This document shows, piece by piece, positions 1 through 9,300 of a stretch of 64,000 bases of DNA. Location: positions 124,001-188,000 of the forward strand of contig NZ_WEGI01000015.1 of assembly GCF_009604425.1 (NCBI RefSeq). The letters run 5' to 3'. Below the pieces are notes generated by a model, which worked only from the letters and a program-made list of their open reading frames with translations, did not search any database and was not told the origin of the DNA. A program made the translations under genes and the position numbers. This DNA comes from Nocardia aurantia (lineage in GTDB: Bacteria > Actinomycetota > Actinomycetes > Mycobacteriales > Mycobacteriaceae). Position 1 is the first letter of the stretch. Each line of letters begins with the position of its first letter.

Positions 1-47
1 GCCCAGGGACGGTTCCGCTGGACGGAGTTCCGGGTCATCATGGGGAT

Positions 48-1217
48 GTGCGCGATCTGCTCCGGTCGATATGGTCCGAACCCCCGGCGCCGGACATTCC
101 GCCGCGGTCATGGCGGGACCGGGTCGCGGTGGCGTTCTCCGCCGCGCTGGCGATCATCGAAGGCGTTGTGCGACAAGATGTTCCGTACCGGGCGATCTGG
201 GTGCCGGTCGTCGTCGCGATGACGCTCACGCTGCTGTGGCGGCGCAGCCGGCCGGTGCCGATGATCATCGTCGCGTTCGCCGGCTCGGCCACGGTGACGG
301 TACTGCTGGGTGGCGCGCAATCGCACATCGACGCCGCGGGCGCGGTCCTACTGCTGCCGTACGCGTTGTACCGGTGGGGGTCCGGGCGCGACATCGTGCT
401 CGGCTCGAGCGTCGTCGCGGCCGGCGCGGGCGTCGGGATCGTGGCGGCGGGCCTGGCCGGCGCCGACGCCGCCGCCGGATTGTTCGTGCTGGTCTCGGCC
501 GTGGCGCTGGGTTCGGCGTTCCGCTACCGGGCTCGGGCGAAGGTGCGTGAGTTCGAGCAGGTCAAGCTGATGGAGCGGGAACGGCTGGCCCGCGACCTGC
601 ACGACACCGTCGCACATCACGTGTCGGCGATCGCGATCCGTGCCCAGGCCGGGCTGGCGACCGAGGAGTCCACCCCCGGCGCCGCCGTCGACGCGTTGCG
701 GCTGATCGAGACCGAGGCCGCGCTGACGCTCACCGAGATGCGCTCGATCGTGCGCGCGTTGCGCCACGACCGGCCGAGTGACGACGAGAACTGTTTTCCC
801 ACACCGGGTCTCGCCGATCTGGCCCGGCTCGCGGAGCTCGCCGGCGATGGTCCCGCCGTGGCGGTGGAGATCGGCGGCGGGGTCACCGATCTGCCCGCGA
901 CCGTCGGCACCGCGCTCCACCGCATGGCCCAGGAGGCGATCACCAACGCGATGCGGCACGCGCGCAACGCGACTCGCGTCGAGGTGCGGATCGACGCCGA
1001 CGACACGGAAGTGCGGCTGCTCGTCCGGGACGACGGCGACGCCGGTCGCGCGCTCCTCGCCGGACCCGCCGGGTACGGGCTGATCGGCATGGCCGAGCGG
1101 GCCGGGCTGCTCGGCGGCACCTGCGAGGCCGGGCCGAATCCGGGCCGCGGCTGGACCGTGACGGCCGTACTGCCTCGCGCGGGGGCGGCACTGCCCCGCG
1201 CGGGGGCGGCGCGATGA
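48..1217 (+). CDS. NarL-type sensor histidine kinase
   Basis: This 389-residue membrane kinase autophosphorylates on a histidine and passes the phosphate to the response regulator encoded just downstream. Four to five hydrophobic segments fill residues 25-160. A HisKA_3 dimerisation helix follows with the H-box ARDLHDTVAHHVSAI (His185), then a HATPase_c domain with an N-box near residue 293 (AITNAMRHARN) and a G-box near 345 (GYGLIGMAERAG). The frame begins with GTG at 48 but stays open to the window edge and has no convincing ribosome site, so the true start may lie upstream. The stop overlaps the next gene by 4 bases (ATGA). The stimulus is not evident. Confidence 0.93.
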   Translation: MRDLLRSIWSEPPAPDIPPRSWRDRVAVAFSAALAIIEGVVRQDVPYRAIWVPVVVAMTLTLLWRRSRPVPMIIVAFAGSATVTVLLGGAQSHIDAAGAVLLLPYALYRWGSGRDIVLGSSVVAAGAGVGIVAAGLAGADAAAGLFVLVSAVALGSAFRYRARAKVREFEQVKLMERERLARDLHDTVAHHVSAIAIRAQAGLATEESTPGAAVDALRLIETEAALTLTEMRSIVRALRHDRPSDDENCFPTPGLADLARLAELAGDGPAVAVEIGGGVTDLPATVGTALHRMAQEAITNAMRHARNATRVEVRIDADDTEVRLLVRDDGDAGRALLAGPAGYGLIGMAERAGLLGGTCEAGPNPGRGWTVTAVLPRAGAALPRAGAAR

Positions 1218-1879
1218 GCGCGCCCCGGCTGCGGGTGCTGGTGGCCGACGATCAGGAGATCGTCCGCACCGGCCTGGTGATGATTCTCGGCGCCCAGCCC
1301 GGTATCGAGGTGATCGGCGCGGCGGCCGACGGCGAGGAGGCCGTCCGGCTCGCCCTGGAACGGCGGCCGGACGTATGCCTGTTCGACATCCGGATGCCCG
1401 GCGTCGACGGCATCGAGGCCACCCGCCGGCTCGCGGGTCCGGCGGTCGCGGACCCGCTGGCCGTGGTGGTGATCACCACGTTCGATCTCGACGAGTACGT
1501 CTACGCCGCCCTGCGCGCGGGAGCGCGCGGATTCCTGCTGAAGGAGGCCGGTCCCGCGATGCTCGCCGCGGCCGTGCACGCCGCCGCGCACGGTGACGCG
1601 ATGATCGCCCCGAGCATCACCGCCCGCCTGCTCGCCGCCTTCGTCGGCGCCGAACCGACTGCGGCACAACACGAACCGACCGCCATCCTCACCGAACGGG
1701 AGGAACACGTGCTGGCCGCCGTGGCCCGCGGGCGGACCAACAACGAGATCGCCGCCGAGCTGCACATCAGCCTCAGCACGGTCAAGACCCACATCGCCGG
1801 CCTGATGGCCAAACTCGGCGTGCGCAATCGCGTCGAGCTCGTCATCTGGGCGTACGAGACCCACCGCGTCCGGCGCTGA
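1214..1879 (+). CDS. LuxR/NarL-family response regulator
   Basis: This is the cognate transcription factor of the preceding kinase, 221 residues, and its ATG overlaps the kinase stop. The receiver domain shows acidic residues Asp12-Asp13, phosphoacceptor Asp58 in LFDIRMPG and a conserved Lys in FLLKEAG. A LuxR-type helix-turn-helix occupies about residues 155-215 (LTEREEHVLAAVARGRTN, then EIAAELHISLSTVKTHIAGL). The family binds promoter DNA as a dimer after phosphorylation. Its targets cannot be read from the sequence. The dehydrogenase gene 118 bp downstream on the same strand is a possible target, but nothing proves it. Confidence 0.95.
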   Translation: MSAPRLRVLVADDQEIVRTGLVMILGAQPGIEVIGAAADGEEAVRLALERRPDVCLFDIRMPGVDGIEATRRLAGPAVADPLAVVVITTFDLDEYVYAALRAGARGFLLKEAGPAMLAAAVHAAAHGDAMIAPSITARLLAAFVGAEPTAAQHEPTAILTEREEHVLAAVARGRTNNEIAAELHISLSTVKTHIAGLMAKLGVRNRVELVIWAYETHRVRR

Positions 1880-1997
1880 TCGGCCGAAAGTACTACCGCG
1901 GCATCAGCGGATCGGCCGAGACGGATCGAGCCGCTCGCCCGATGTGCGCGCCGGCGTGGATCGCGACGATGGTGAGGAACCGTCCGAGGAGGAAATC

Positions 1998-3041
1998 GTG
2001 CCGGAATCCACGAAAACCACCAGCAGCGCCACCATGGCCGCGATCGTCCAACACCGTTACGGCGCACCGGAACAGGTGCTCACCCGCGCCCAGATCGCCC
2101 GGCCCGCACCCGGCGCCGACGAGGTCCTGGTGCGGATGCGGGCCACCAGCGTCAACACTCCGGATTGGCTTGCGGTACAAGGCACTCCGCGAATTCTCCG
2201 GTTGCAGGCCGGGCTGCGGCGCCCGGCGGCCCCCGTGCGCGGCAGCGATATCGCGGGCATCGTGGCCGCGGTGGGGACGAACGTGACCGACCTCCGGATC
2301 GGTGACGAGGTGTTCGGTTCGCAATGGGGAACCCGGTCGCGGCCCGGCACCTTCGCGGAATACGCGCTCGCACCGGCGGACCACCTGATCCCCAAACCCG
2401 CCGAACTGTCCTTCGAGGAGGCCGGCGCATCGGTGATGTCGGGAATCACCGCGCTGCGCGCCGTGCGGGACGTGGGCCGCGCCGGCCCCGGGCGGCGAAT
2501 CCTGATCAACGGCGCGTCCGGCGGCGTCGGCACCTTCGCGATACAGATCGCCAAGTCGCTGGGCGCGCACGTCACCGCCGTGTGCAGTACGCGCAACATC
2601 GAATTCGTGCAGTCGCTGGGCGCCGACGAGGTCGTCGACTACACCCGCGACGACTACACCCGCGGCGCACAGCGATACGACGTGATCCTCGACAACGTGA
2701 TGAACCATCCGCCCGCCGCGAACGCCGCCGTCCTCACCCCGTCCGGAACCTTCATCCCCAACAGCATCGGAGACGCCGGCGGATTCCTCGGCGGCCTGCC
2801 GAGAATCGCGCGGGCGCAGCTGATGGGCCGTGGGTCGGCCGATGTCCGCAGCGTCACCTGCGTCCCCGATCGCCCGAATCTGCGCGACCTCGCCGCACTC
2901 CTGGCATCGGGCGACATCGCGGTGATCATCGAGCGGACCTATCCGCTGAACGAGGCCGCCGCCGCGATCGCGCACATGCTCGGGCACCGGGCCAGAGGCC
3001 AGATCGCCGTCACCATTCCGTCGGCCGACGAGATCTTCTGA
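1998..3041 (+). CDS. Zinc-type alcohol dehydrogenase / quinone oxidoreductase
   Basis: This 347-residue medium-chain dehydrogenase/reductase should reduce or oxidise a small carbonyl, alcohol or quinone with NAD(P)H. It has the N-terminal GroES-like fold (VRGSDIAGIVAAVGTNV) and a Rossmann domain with the motif GASGGVGTFAIQIAKSLGA. The cysteine cluster that binds structural zinc in classical alcohol dehydrogenases is absent, so the quinone-oxidoreductase/YhdH branch is more likely. GTG at 1998 was chosen because GAGGAGGA ends 4 bases before it; an in-frame start at 1944 lacks such a site, and ATG at 2034 is a further option. The substrate is unknown. Confidence 0.9.
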   Translation: MPESTKTTSSATMAAIVQHRYGAPEQVLTRAQIARPAPGADEVLVRMRATSVNTPDWLAVQGTPRILRLQAGLRRPAAPVRGSDIAGIVAAVGTNVTDLRIGDEVFGSQWGTRSRPGTFAEYALAPADHLIPKPAELSFEEAGASVMSGITALRAVRDVGRAGPGRRILINGASGGVGTFAIQIAKSLGAHVTAVCSTRNIEFVQSLGADEVVDYTRDDYTRGAQRYDVILDNVMNHPPAANAAVLTPSGTFIPNSIGDAGGFLGGLPRIARAQLMGRGSADVRSVTCVPDRPNLRDLAALLASGDIAVIIERTYPLNEAAAAIAHMLGHRARGQIAVTIPSADEIF

Positions 3042-3189
3042 GCGACAGTCGGTTTCGTCGCAGCCACGCATCCGTGATGACCGCCGCAGTGGCGATCCTC
3101 TCAGCACCGGAACGGCGGGCGCGCGATACGATATGGTCCACAGGTTCCGACTCCGACGAGTGTTGTCCAGTAAAAAGGAGTCCGAGCGG

Positions 3190-4395
3190 ATGGGTCTGGC
3201 GGACCAGCGGATCAGCCGGCGCAGCGTGCTGTGGGCGGCCGGCGCCGCGGTCGCGCTCACCACGGTCGCTCAGCCGACCCAGGCCGCGGCCATCACCCCG
3301 ATCGCGTCCGCCGGACCCGCGGAACCCGAGAAGCGCGCGGAACTGGCCGAGAGGGCGATCGTCGAACGCCATGTCCGCGCACTCTGGGGCCGATCGTCGG
3401 CACAGCTGGGCACCCTCACCTGGCCCGCGGCCCTGCTGGACCAGTCGTTCCTGAAATGGTGTTACTGGTGGCAGGCCCACCTGCTCGACTGCGCGGTGGA
3501 CGCCGCCTGCCGCGCCCGCACCGACGACCGGCTGCACCGCGTCGCCGCGCTCGCGAGCGGCATCCGCACCCGCAACATCACCGGCTGGACCAACCGCTAC
3601 TACGACGACATGGCATGGCTCGCGCTCGCGCTGGAGCGCGCCGACCGGCTACTGGGCCGCCGGTACACCGGTCCCACCGCCGAATTGCGCACCGCCCTGC
3701 TCGCCGGCTGGAATCCGGCCGTCGGCGCCGTGCCCTGGCGGCACGGCGACCATTTCTACAACACCCCCGCGATCGGCCCGACCGGAATCGCGCTGGCCCG
3801 CCTGGGTGAACTCCCGCGCGCCCGGCAACTCGCCGATTTCCTGCGCACCCGCCTGCACGACCCCGCCACCGGCCTGACCCTCGACGGCGTCCGCGAACCC
3901 GAGGACCGGGTGGACCGGACCGTCCACACCTACTGTCAGGGCGTCGCCATCGGCCTGGAAACCGAATTGGCCGTGCGCACAGGCGATTCGGCCCACCACG
4001 ACCGCGTGACCACCCTGGTCGCCGCCACCGGGACCCACCTGACGAACGCCGGCGTGATCACCGGCGCCTCCGCCGACGACTCGGGCCTGTTCATGGGCAT
4101 CCTGGCCCGGTACCTGGCCGAGGCCGCCCTGACTCTCGGCGACGCCACCGCGGCGGACATCGTGCACACCTCCGCCCGCGCCGCGTGGGAGCACCGCGCC
4201 GAGGTGGACGGCCTGCCCCTGTTCGGAATGGACTGGTCCCGCCCGGTCCCCGCCCCGGACCGCCCCCGGGCCTTCCCCGACTTCACCCACGCCCCCGCCG
4301 CCACGACCTCGAATCTGAGCCGCGACCTCTCGGTCCAGCTGAGCGGCTGGATGCTGCTCGAGATGGACCACCGGCTCACCGCCGCCGGACTCTGA
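3190..4395 (+). CDS. Tat-exported GH76-like glycoside hydrolase
   Basis: This 401-residue protein is probably an exported alpha-1,6-mannanase-like enzyme. The N-terminus carries a twin-arginine signal (QRISRRSVLW, then a hydrophobic stretch ending TQAAA). The body follows the GH76 pattern: YYDDMAWLALALERA, where the family has the paired catalytic aspartates, then HFYNTPAIGPTGIALARLG, TYCQGVAIGLETELAV and DDSGLFMGILARYLAE. ATG 3190 is preceded by AAAAAGGAG at about 9 bases; an ATG at 3133 would mask the signal peptide. The mannose-rich lipoglycans of Mycobacteriales are a plausible substrate, but that is inference. Family assignment is from motifs only. Confidence 0.8.
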   Translation: MGLADQRISRRSVLWAAGAAVALTTVAQPTQAAAITPIASAGPAEPEKRAELAERAIVERHVRALWGRSSAQLGTLTWPAALLDQSFLKWCYWWQAHLLDCAVDAACRARTDDRLHRVAALASGIRTRNITGWTNRYYDDMAWLALALERADRLLGRRYTGPTAELRTALLAGWNPAVGAVPWRHGDHFYNTPAIGPTGIALARLGELPRARQLADFLRTRLHDPATGLTLDGVREPEDRVDRTVHTYCQGVAIGLETELAVRTGDSAHHDRVTTLVAATGTHLTNAGVITGASADDSGLFMGILARYLAEAALTLGDATAADIVHTSARAAWEHRAEVDGLPLFGMDWSRPVPAPDRPRAFPDFTHAPAATTSNLSRDLSVQLSGWMLLEMDHRLTAAGL

Positions 4396-4408
4396 ATCCG
4401 GCCCGCGT

Positions 4409-5350
4409 TCAGCGGTCGGCCGCGGCGAGGGGGTCGAAGCTCGGCCGTTCGTGCGCGGACGGCAGTTCGGTGGCGATGCGGTGGGCGAAATCGCAGAAGG
4501 TGGCCGGCAACATGCGCGTGTCGTCACGCCGGCGTACGACGTAGGTCGTGCAGGTCGGGCCGCCCCGGAGCTCCACGAGCTTGAATCGCGAGACGGTCAG
4601 ACCGTCCCCCAGAGTGGCCGGTCCGGCGATCACGACCTTGTTCAGCCCGGCCGACAGGGTGATCTCGGCATTGGTGGCGGCGTGCTCTCCGACGAATTGT
4701 GGTTCGGCGCCGTTGCGCTCACCCGAGAGCTGCCAGAACAACCGGGGCCGCCGCGAGATCTTCGGCGAATAGTTCACCAACGGCTGCTCGAGAAACTCCG
4801 CGACACCGACGCTGTCCGCTTCCCAGAACGGATGGCCCTGTGGTGCCGCGATCGCACACGGCTCGCCGCCGACGATCGGCTGCCCGACGACCCGGTCGAA
4901 ATCCAGCGGCGAGCGCAGAAATGCCACATCGATGTCGCCGGTGAGCAGTGGTTGTTCGTACTCTGGGATGGCCAGCTCCTGGCATCGCAGCCGGACCTGC
5001 GGGAAGGCCGCGGCGAACGCGCTGATGACGGGGAAATGGATCGAATCGGGCAGCGGCCCGGCGACGCCTATGCGCAGTTCCGACAGATGCGGTGCGGCCT
5101 TGCGGGTATCGGCGACCGCGCTGTCCACCTTGCCCAGAATCCGTTGTGCCCGTTCGTAGAAGACCAGTCCCGCCGCGGTCAGCCGGGTGCCGTCCGGCTG
5201 CCTGTCGAACAACCGCACACCGAGTTCCCGCTCCAGACCCCGGATCTGCTGACTCAACGTGGGCTGGGACACGTACAACCGCGCCGCCGCCCCGGTGAAG
5301 CTCATACACTCGGCGACCGCTACGAAGTAGCGAAAGTGTCGTAACTCCAT
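4409..5350 (-). CDS. LysR-family transcriptional regulator
   Basis: This 313-residue regulator has the classic N-terminal winged helix-turn-helix of the family (ELRHFRYFVAVAECMSFTGA, then LYVSQPTLSQQIRGLERELG) and a C-terminal periplasmic-binding-like effector domain beginning near residue 90. LysR proteins usually control a divergent neighbour and themselves. Here the divergent gene is the Ig-like secreted protein, and a near-palindrome lies between them at 5457-5472. It converges on the GH76-like gene with 13 bases between. The ligand is unknown. Confidence 0.94.
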   Translation of the reverse strand: MELRHFRYFVAVAECMSFTGAAARLYVSQPTLSQQIRGLERELGVRLFDRQPDGTRLTAAGLVFYERAQRILGKVDSAVADTRKAAPHLSELRIGVAGPLPDSIHFPVISAFAAAFPQVRLRCQELAIPEYEQPLLTGDIDVAFLRSPLDFDRVVGQPIVGGEPCAIAAPQGHPFWEADSVGVAEFLEQPLVNYSPKISRRPRLFWQLSGERNGAEPQFVGEHAATNAEITLSAGLNKVVIAGPATLGDGLTVSRFKLVELRGGPTCTTYVVRRRDDTRMLPATFCDFAHRIATELPSAHERPSFDPLAAADR

Positions 5351-5456
5351 GATGTTTCGATTCCCCTCGTGGCGGTGAGACCCGCTGAGCCCAGTATCCC
5401 TTACACCGGATCCCGGCGACAGCCGTCGTTTTCGGGTCCCGAGGCGATCGGTTGTG

Positions 5457-5472
5457 CCTATACGGACATAGG
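5457..5472. promoter_or_regulatory. Inverted repeat between LysR and Ig-like genes
   Basis: CCTAT-N6-ATAGG is a perfect 5-base inverted repeat in the 199-bp divergent gap. LysR boxes are often interrupted dyads of the T-N11-A type, so this is a candidate operator. It lies 107 bp from the LysR start and 78 bp from the Ig-like start. No functional evidence exists. Confidence 0.35.
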
Positions 5473-5549
5473 TGATCCGACTTCGACACCCCCGTGGATC
5501 GGCCGGGACACTGGTCGTGGTGCCCGGGCTCGACAGTCAGGAGCTGAAG

Positions 5550-5993
5550 ATGTTGTCTCTCAGAGGGTTCGGTTCGGTCGGTGGCCGGCTGCAGGTGGGG
5601 TCCGCGCTCGCCGCGATGGTCGCGGCGGGGATCGTGGCGCTGAGTGGGCCGGGCGTGGCCCACGCAGCGACGACCTCGGTGACGGTGTCCGGCCGGGCGT
5701 CGACCGCGTGCCCGGCGACGGTGACGGCGACCGTGTCCGGCGTGAACCTGGCCGCGAACGGCGGCTCACCGGGCGCGGTGCTGTTCGGGGACGGCGCAGC
5801 CACGCTCGGCATCGTCCTCGCCACCGTGCAGTCCACCACGCCGACCGGCGCGACCGTCGTCGCCGCGTTCGAGTGGCATCCGGCCACGACGGGGACCCAC
5901 GTCCTGACCGCCGTCTACTCCGGTGACAGCTCGGGCGATCACACGACGGTCGAGGTCGGCACCGGGATCAACCTCGGCTCCGTGTGCCTGTGA
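5550..5993 (+). CDS. Secreted Ig-like domain protein
   Basis: This 147-residue protein looks secreted. Residues 1-40 form a signal peptide (GSALAAMVAAGIVALSGPG, then VAHA-AT), and the remainder is Thr/Val/Gly-rich and resembles a single bacterial Ig-like fold (GTHVLTAVYSGDSSGDHT is the typical closing strand). ATG 5550 has AGGAG at 5539-5543. There is no sortase motif or lipobox, so it is probably free or loosely held outside the cell. It ends 22 bp before the next gene on the same strand and may belong to the same transcript as the STAND module. The exact Ig subfamily was not determined. Confidence 0.75.
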   Translation: MLSLRGFGSVGGRLQVGSALAAMVAAGIVALSGPGVAHAATTSVTVSGRASTACPATVTATVSGVNLAANGGSPGAVLFGDGAATLGIVLATVQSTTPTGATVVAAFEWHPATTGTHVLTAVYSGDSSGDHTTVEVGTGINLGSVCL

Positions 5994-6015
5994 CGAGACG
6001 GGAGGGCTTTGCATC

Positions 6016-6387
6016 ATGGAACCCGCGTCGCTGGGTATCGCGGCCGCCGCGCTGCTGGCAACCAAGTTCGGGGAGGGGCTCGCGAAGGACGCGGGCTCCA
6101 GCAGCTGGAACGCGATCACCCGCCTCCGTACGCTCGTATCGGCGAAATTCGGGTACGAGCCCGAGGTTGTCCCGACCGAGCCGGCGGACCCGGCCGCCGA
6201 TCGGCGCGTGACCGCCGAGGCCATCGACGCCGCGGCCCGCGCCGATCCGCACTTCGCCGCCGGCCTGCGCTCCGTCCTCGCCGAGGCCGGCGGAAACGGA
6301 AGGGGCGCAACGATCATCGCGAACGCGCACGACAACGCGAAGCAGCCGATCGTCAACGGTGACGTGCGCGGCGGACTGCGGCTGTGA
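6016..6387 (+). CDS. Small helical protein with C-terminal amyloid-like motif (Bell-like effector candidate)
   Basis: This 123-residue protein has no enzyme motif. The N-terminus is a hydrophobic/amphipathic helix (MEPASLGIAAAALLATKFGE), followed by a helical region ending in ADPHFAAGLRSVLAE and then a G/N/V-rich tail, IVNGDVRGGLRL. The tail matches the N-terminal motif of the STAND protein encoded 3 bp downstream (VHGSVSGGVHV), residue class by residue class. In known bacterial amyloid-signalling pairs the effector carries a membrane-active helical (Bell) domain and a C-terminal motif shared with its NLR. That parallel is inference. GGAGG at 6001-6005 supports ATG 6016. A paralogue lies at 24326-24727. 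Confidence 0.7.
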   Translation: MEPASLGIAAAALLATKFGEGLAKDAGSSSWNAITRLRTLVSAKFGYEPEVVPTEPADPAADRRVTAEAIDAAARADPHFAAGLRSVLAEAGGNGRGATIIANAHDNAKQPIVNGDVRGGLRL

Positions 6388-6390
6388 CCC

Positions 6391-9300
6391 GTGGACGCGT
6401 TCCGGACGGCCGGCGACGTCGCGCCGGCGATCTCCACCGCGACGGACCATGCGATCCAGGTCAACGTGCACGGCAGCGTCTCCGGTGGTGTGCACGTCGC
6501 CGCCCGGGAGGCGGCACGTTCGGCACGGCGCCGGATCGTCACGAACCTTCCGGCCCCGCCGCGCACCTTCATCGGTCGGCAGGACGAACTCCGGCGAATC
6601 GTCGACGGGCCGAAACAGCATGCGGCGGTGGCGATCTACGCGATCGACGGGATGCCCGGCGTCGGGAAGACCGCCTTCGCGGTCCGGGTCGCGCACGAAC
6701 TGGCCGATCGGTATCCCGACGGCCGATACCTCCTCGATCTCCACGGACACACCCCGGGCCGGCGACCGGTGGACCCGGCGGACGCGATCGCGGAGATGTT
6801 GCTCGCGCTCGGCGAGGACCCCGCCGGGATGCCGGCGACGGCCGTCGGCCGCCTGGATCTGTGGCGCGCTCGGACGTCCGAGGCAAGAACGCTGCTGGTG
6901 CTCGATGATGCGGCCGACCGAAGCCAGGTCGAACCGCTTCTGCCGAGCGGGTCCGGATGCCTGACGCTGATCACCAGCCGCCGCCGGTTGCTGCTGCCGG
7001 ACATGCGACCGCTGTCGCTGGCGGTCCTCGACCCACCGGCGGCCGAGGAACTGTTCCGGACCGTCGGAGGCCGCGATCCGGACGCCGCCGGCGAACGCGA
7101 AATCGTCGCGCGGACAGCCGCGTTGTGCGGATACCTGCCGCTGGCGATCGGGCTGGTGGCCGGCCAGGTGGCCCAGCATCCCCACTGGACGACCGGCGAT
7201 CTGGGCGATCTGGCCGCGGAACTCGCGGCCGAGACAGACCGGTTGTCGGTCGTGGACGGCTCCGAGGGGCCGACCGTGCGCGCCGCGTTCGACCTGTCGT
7301 ATCGAAAACTGCCCGCGAACCGACGAAAGTTCTTCCGGCAACTGGGATCCCACCCTGGTCCGGATCTCGGTGCGGATGCGGTCGCCGCACTGACCGGAGT
7401 GCCGCGGACGGCGGCACGGCGCGAGTTGGCGACGCTCCACCGTGATCACCTGCTGGAGGAGACCACGCGGGGCCGCTACCGGTTGCACGACCTGCTCCGC
7501 GGCTACGCGCGCACCCTCGGGGCACCGAATGCGCACGCGAACAACGCCGTTGCGGTGAACCGGCTGCTGGACCACTATCAGCAGACCGCCACCGACGCCG
7601 ATCGGTGGCTCTCCGGGCCGACCCGTCCGGCCGGTCGCGTGACCGGCGGCAACGCGCACCGCGTGACCGGCGGTGGCAGCGCCGATCGCGTGACCGGCGG
7701 TGGCAGTGCCCAGTGTGTGACTGCCGGCGACAACGCCCAGGGTGTGACCGCGGGCAGCGGTGCCGGACACGAGTTCGCCGACGCTGCGGCGGCCCTGCGG
7801 TGGCTTCGTGGTGAGCGCGCGAATCTGCTGGCGTGCCTGGATTATTGCGCCGAGCACGACCTCGCCCGGCTGGTCGCGCTGACCGGGCGGATGGCCGGAC
7901 TGCTGATCCTGGACGGTCCGTGGCAGCAGGCTCGCTCGATCCATCGGCGGGCGGTCGACGCGGCCGTGCTGCTCGGCGATCCGGTCGGAGCGGCCGTGGC
8001 CCGCGCGAATCTCGGTCGGGTACACAACCTGCTCGGCGAATACCGCCCGGCCCGCGAGGCGCAGCGGCAAGCACTCGAGACCTTCCGGCTGCACGGTGAT
8101 CGGTCGGCGGAGGCCGCCGTTCACGGCGATCTCGGTCTGGCCGCCGAGAACATCGGTGAGTACGCCGAGGCGGCCGCGGCGCAGCGGCGTGCCCTGGTTG
8201 TCCACCGGGAACTGGGCAACCGAATGGGCGAAGCCCACACCGTTCGCCGTCTCGGCGCCGTGTATCAGGCCGCCGGAGATTTCCGGCAGGCCGCCGGCCT
8301 GCTGGCCGCGGCGGCGGATCGGTACCGTGAACTCGGTGACCGGCTCGGCGAGGCGCACGCCCTCGGTGCGCTCGGCACGTTGCGCCAGTCGACGGGAAAT
8401 CACACCGATGCCGTCGCCCTGCACGGGCAGGCGCTGAACATTCTTCGGGCACAAGGTAATCGGCTCGGCGAGGCCAACACACTGCGTGACCTCGGCCTGC
8501 TGCGTCATATCGAGGGCGATCGCGACGGCGCCGCCGAGTTGCGGCAGCAGGCGCTGGACATCTACCGCTGGCTCGGCCACCGCCTCGGGGAGGCCGACGC
8601 ACTCACCGCATTCGGTGTGGCGCACTGGCGCACCGGTGATTTCGTCGAGGCCGTCCACCATCAGCTGCACGCGGCGGCGATCTTTCGCGAATCCGGTGAC
8701 CGGCTCGGCGAAGCCGGAACGCTCGTCGACCTCGGTCTGGTGTACGAGCGGATCGGGCATCCCGAGCAGGCCGGTGAGCTATACCGGCGGGCGCTGCTGG
8801 TTTTCGAGGACATCGGCAACCGGCTCGGCTACGCCGACACCCTGGGTAACCTCGCCGCGCTGCGCCGGGCCGAGGGACGACACGGGTCGGCAGCAGGGCT
8901 GTATCGGCAGGCACTGCTGATCTTCCGGGACATCGGCAGCCGCCTGGGTGAGGCGAAGGCGCTGGCCGGTCTCGGGCGGGCGCGGGAGAGTGCCGCGGAT
9001 TTCGGCGGTGAAGCCCGGGAGCTGTATCGGCAAGCGCTGGACGTCTTCCGGGAAATCGGCAGTCGCCGTGGCGAGGCCGAAACGCTGGTCGCGCTGACCC
9101 GCGTACATCGCAACGCGGGCGATTACGACGACGCCGTCGATCTACTGGAGCGGGCCCGGGATCTCTACCGGCACAGCGGAAATCGACTCGGCGAGGTCGA
9201 AACACACAACGGCCTCGGCTGGCTGCTGCTCGAGACGGGCCGGGTACCGGAGGCGTTGCGGCTGTTCACCGAGGTGCTCGGCGAGGCCGATCGCATCCAC

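Noticed and set aside
1944-1997. Longer N-terminus for the dehydrogenase
   Set aside because: The ribosome site GAGGAGGA stands directly before GTG 1998, and the added residues do not look like the family.
7633-7767. Possible CRISPR array
   Set aside because: The 27-bp units are contiguous, in frame and encode a peptide repeat; there are no spacers and no cas genes.
5968-8760. 930-residue open frame on the minus strand opposite the STAND gene
   Set aside because: It is a shadow of the GC-rich, perfectly periodic TPR coding sequence; it has no ribosome site or recognisable domain.
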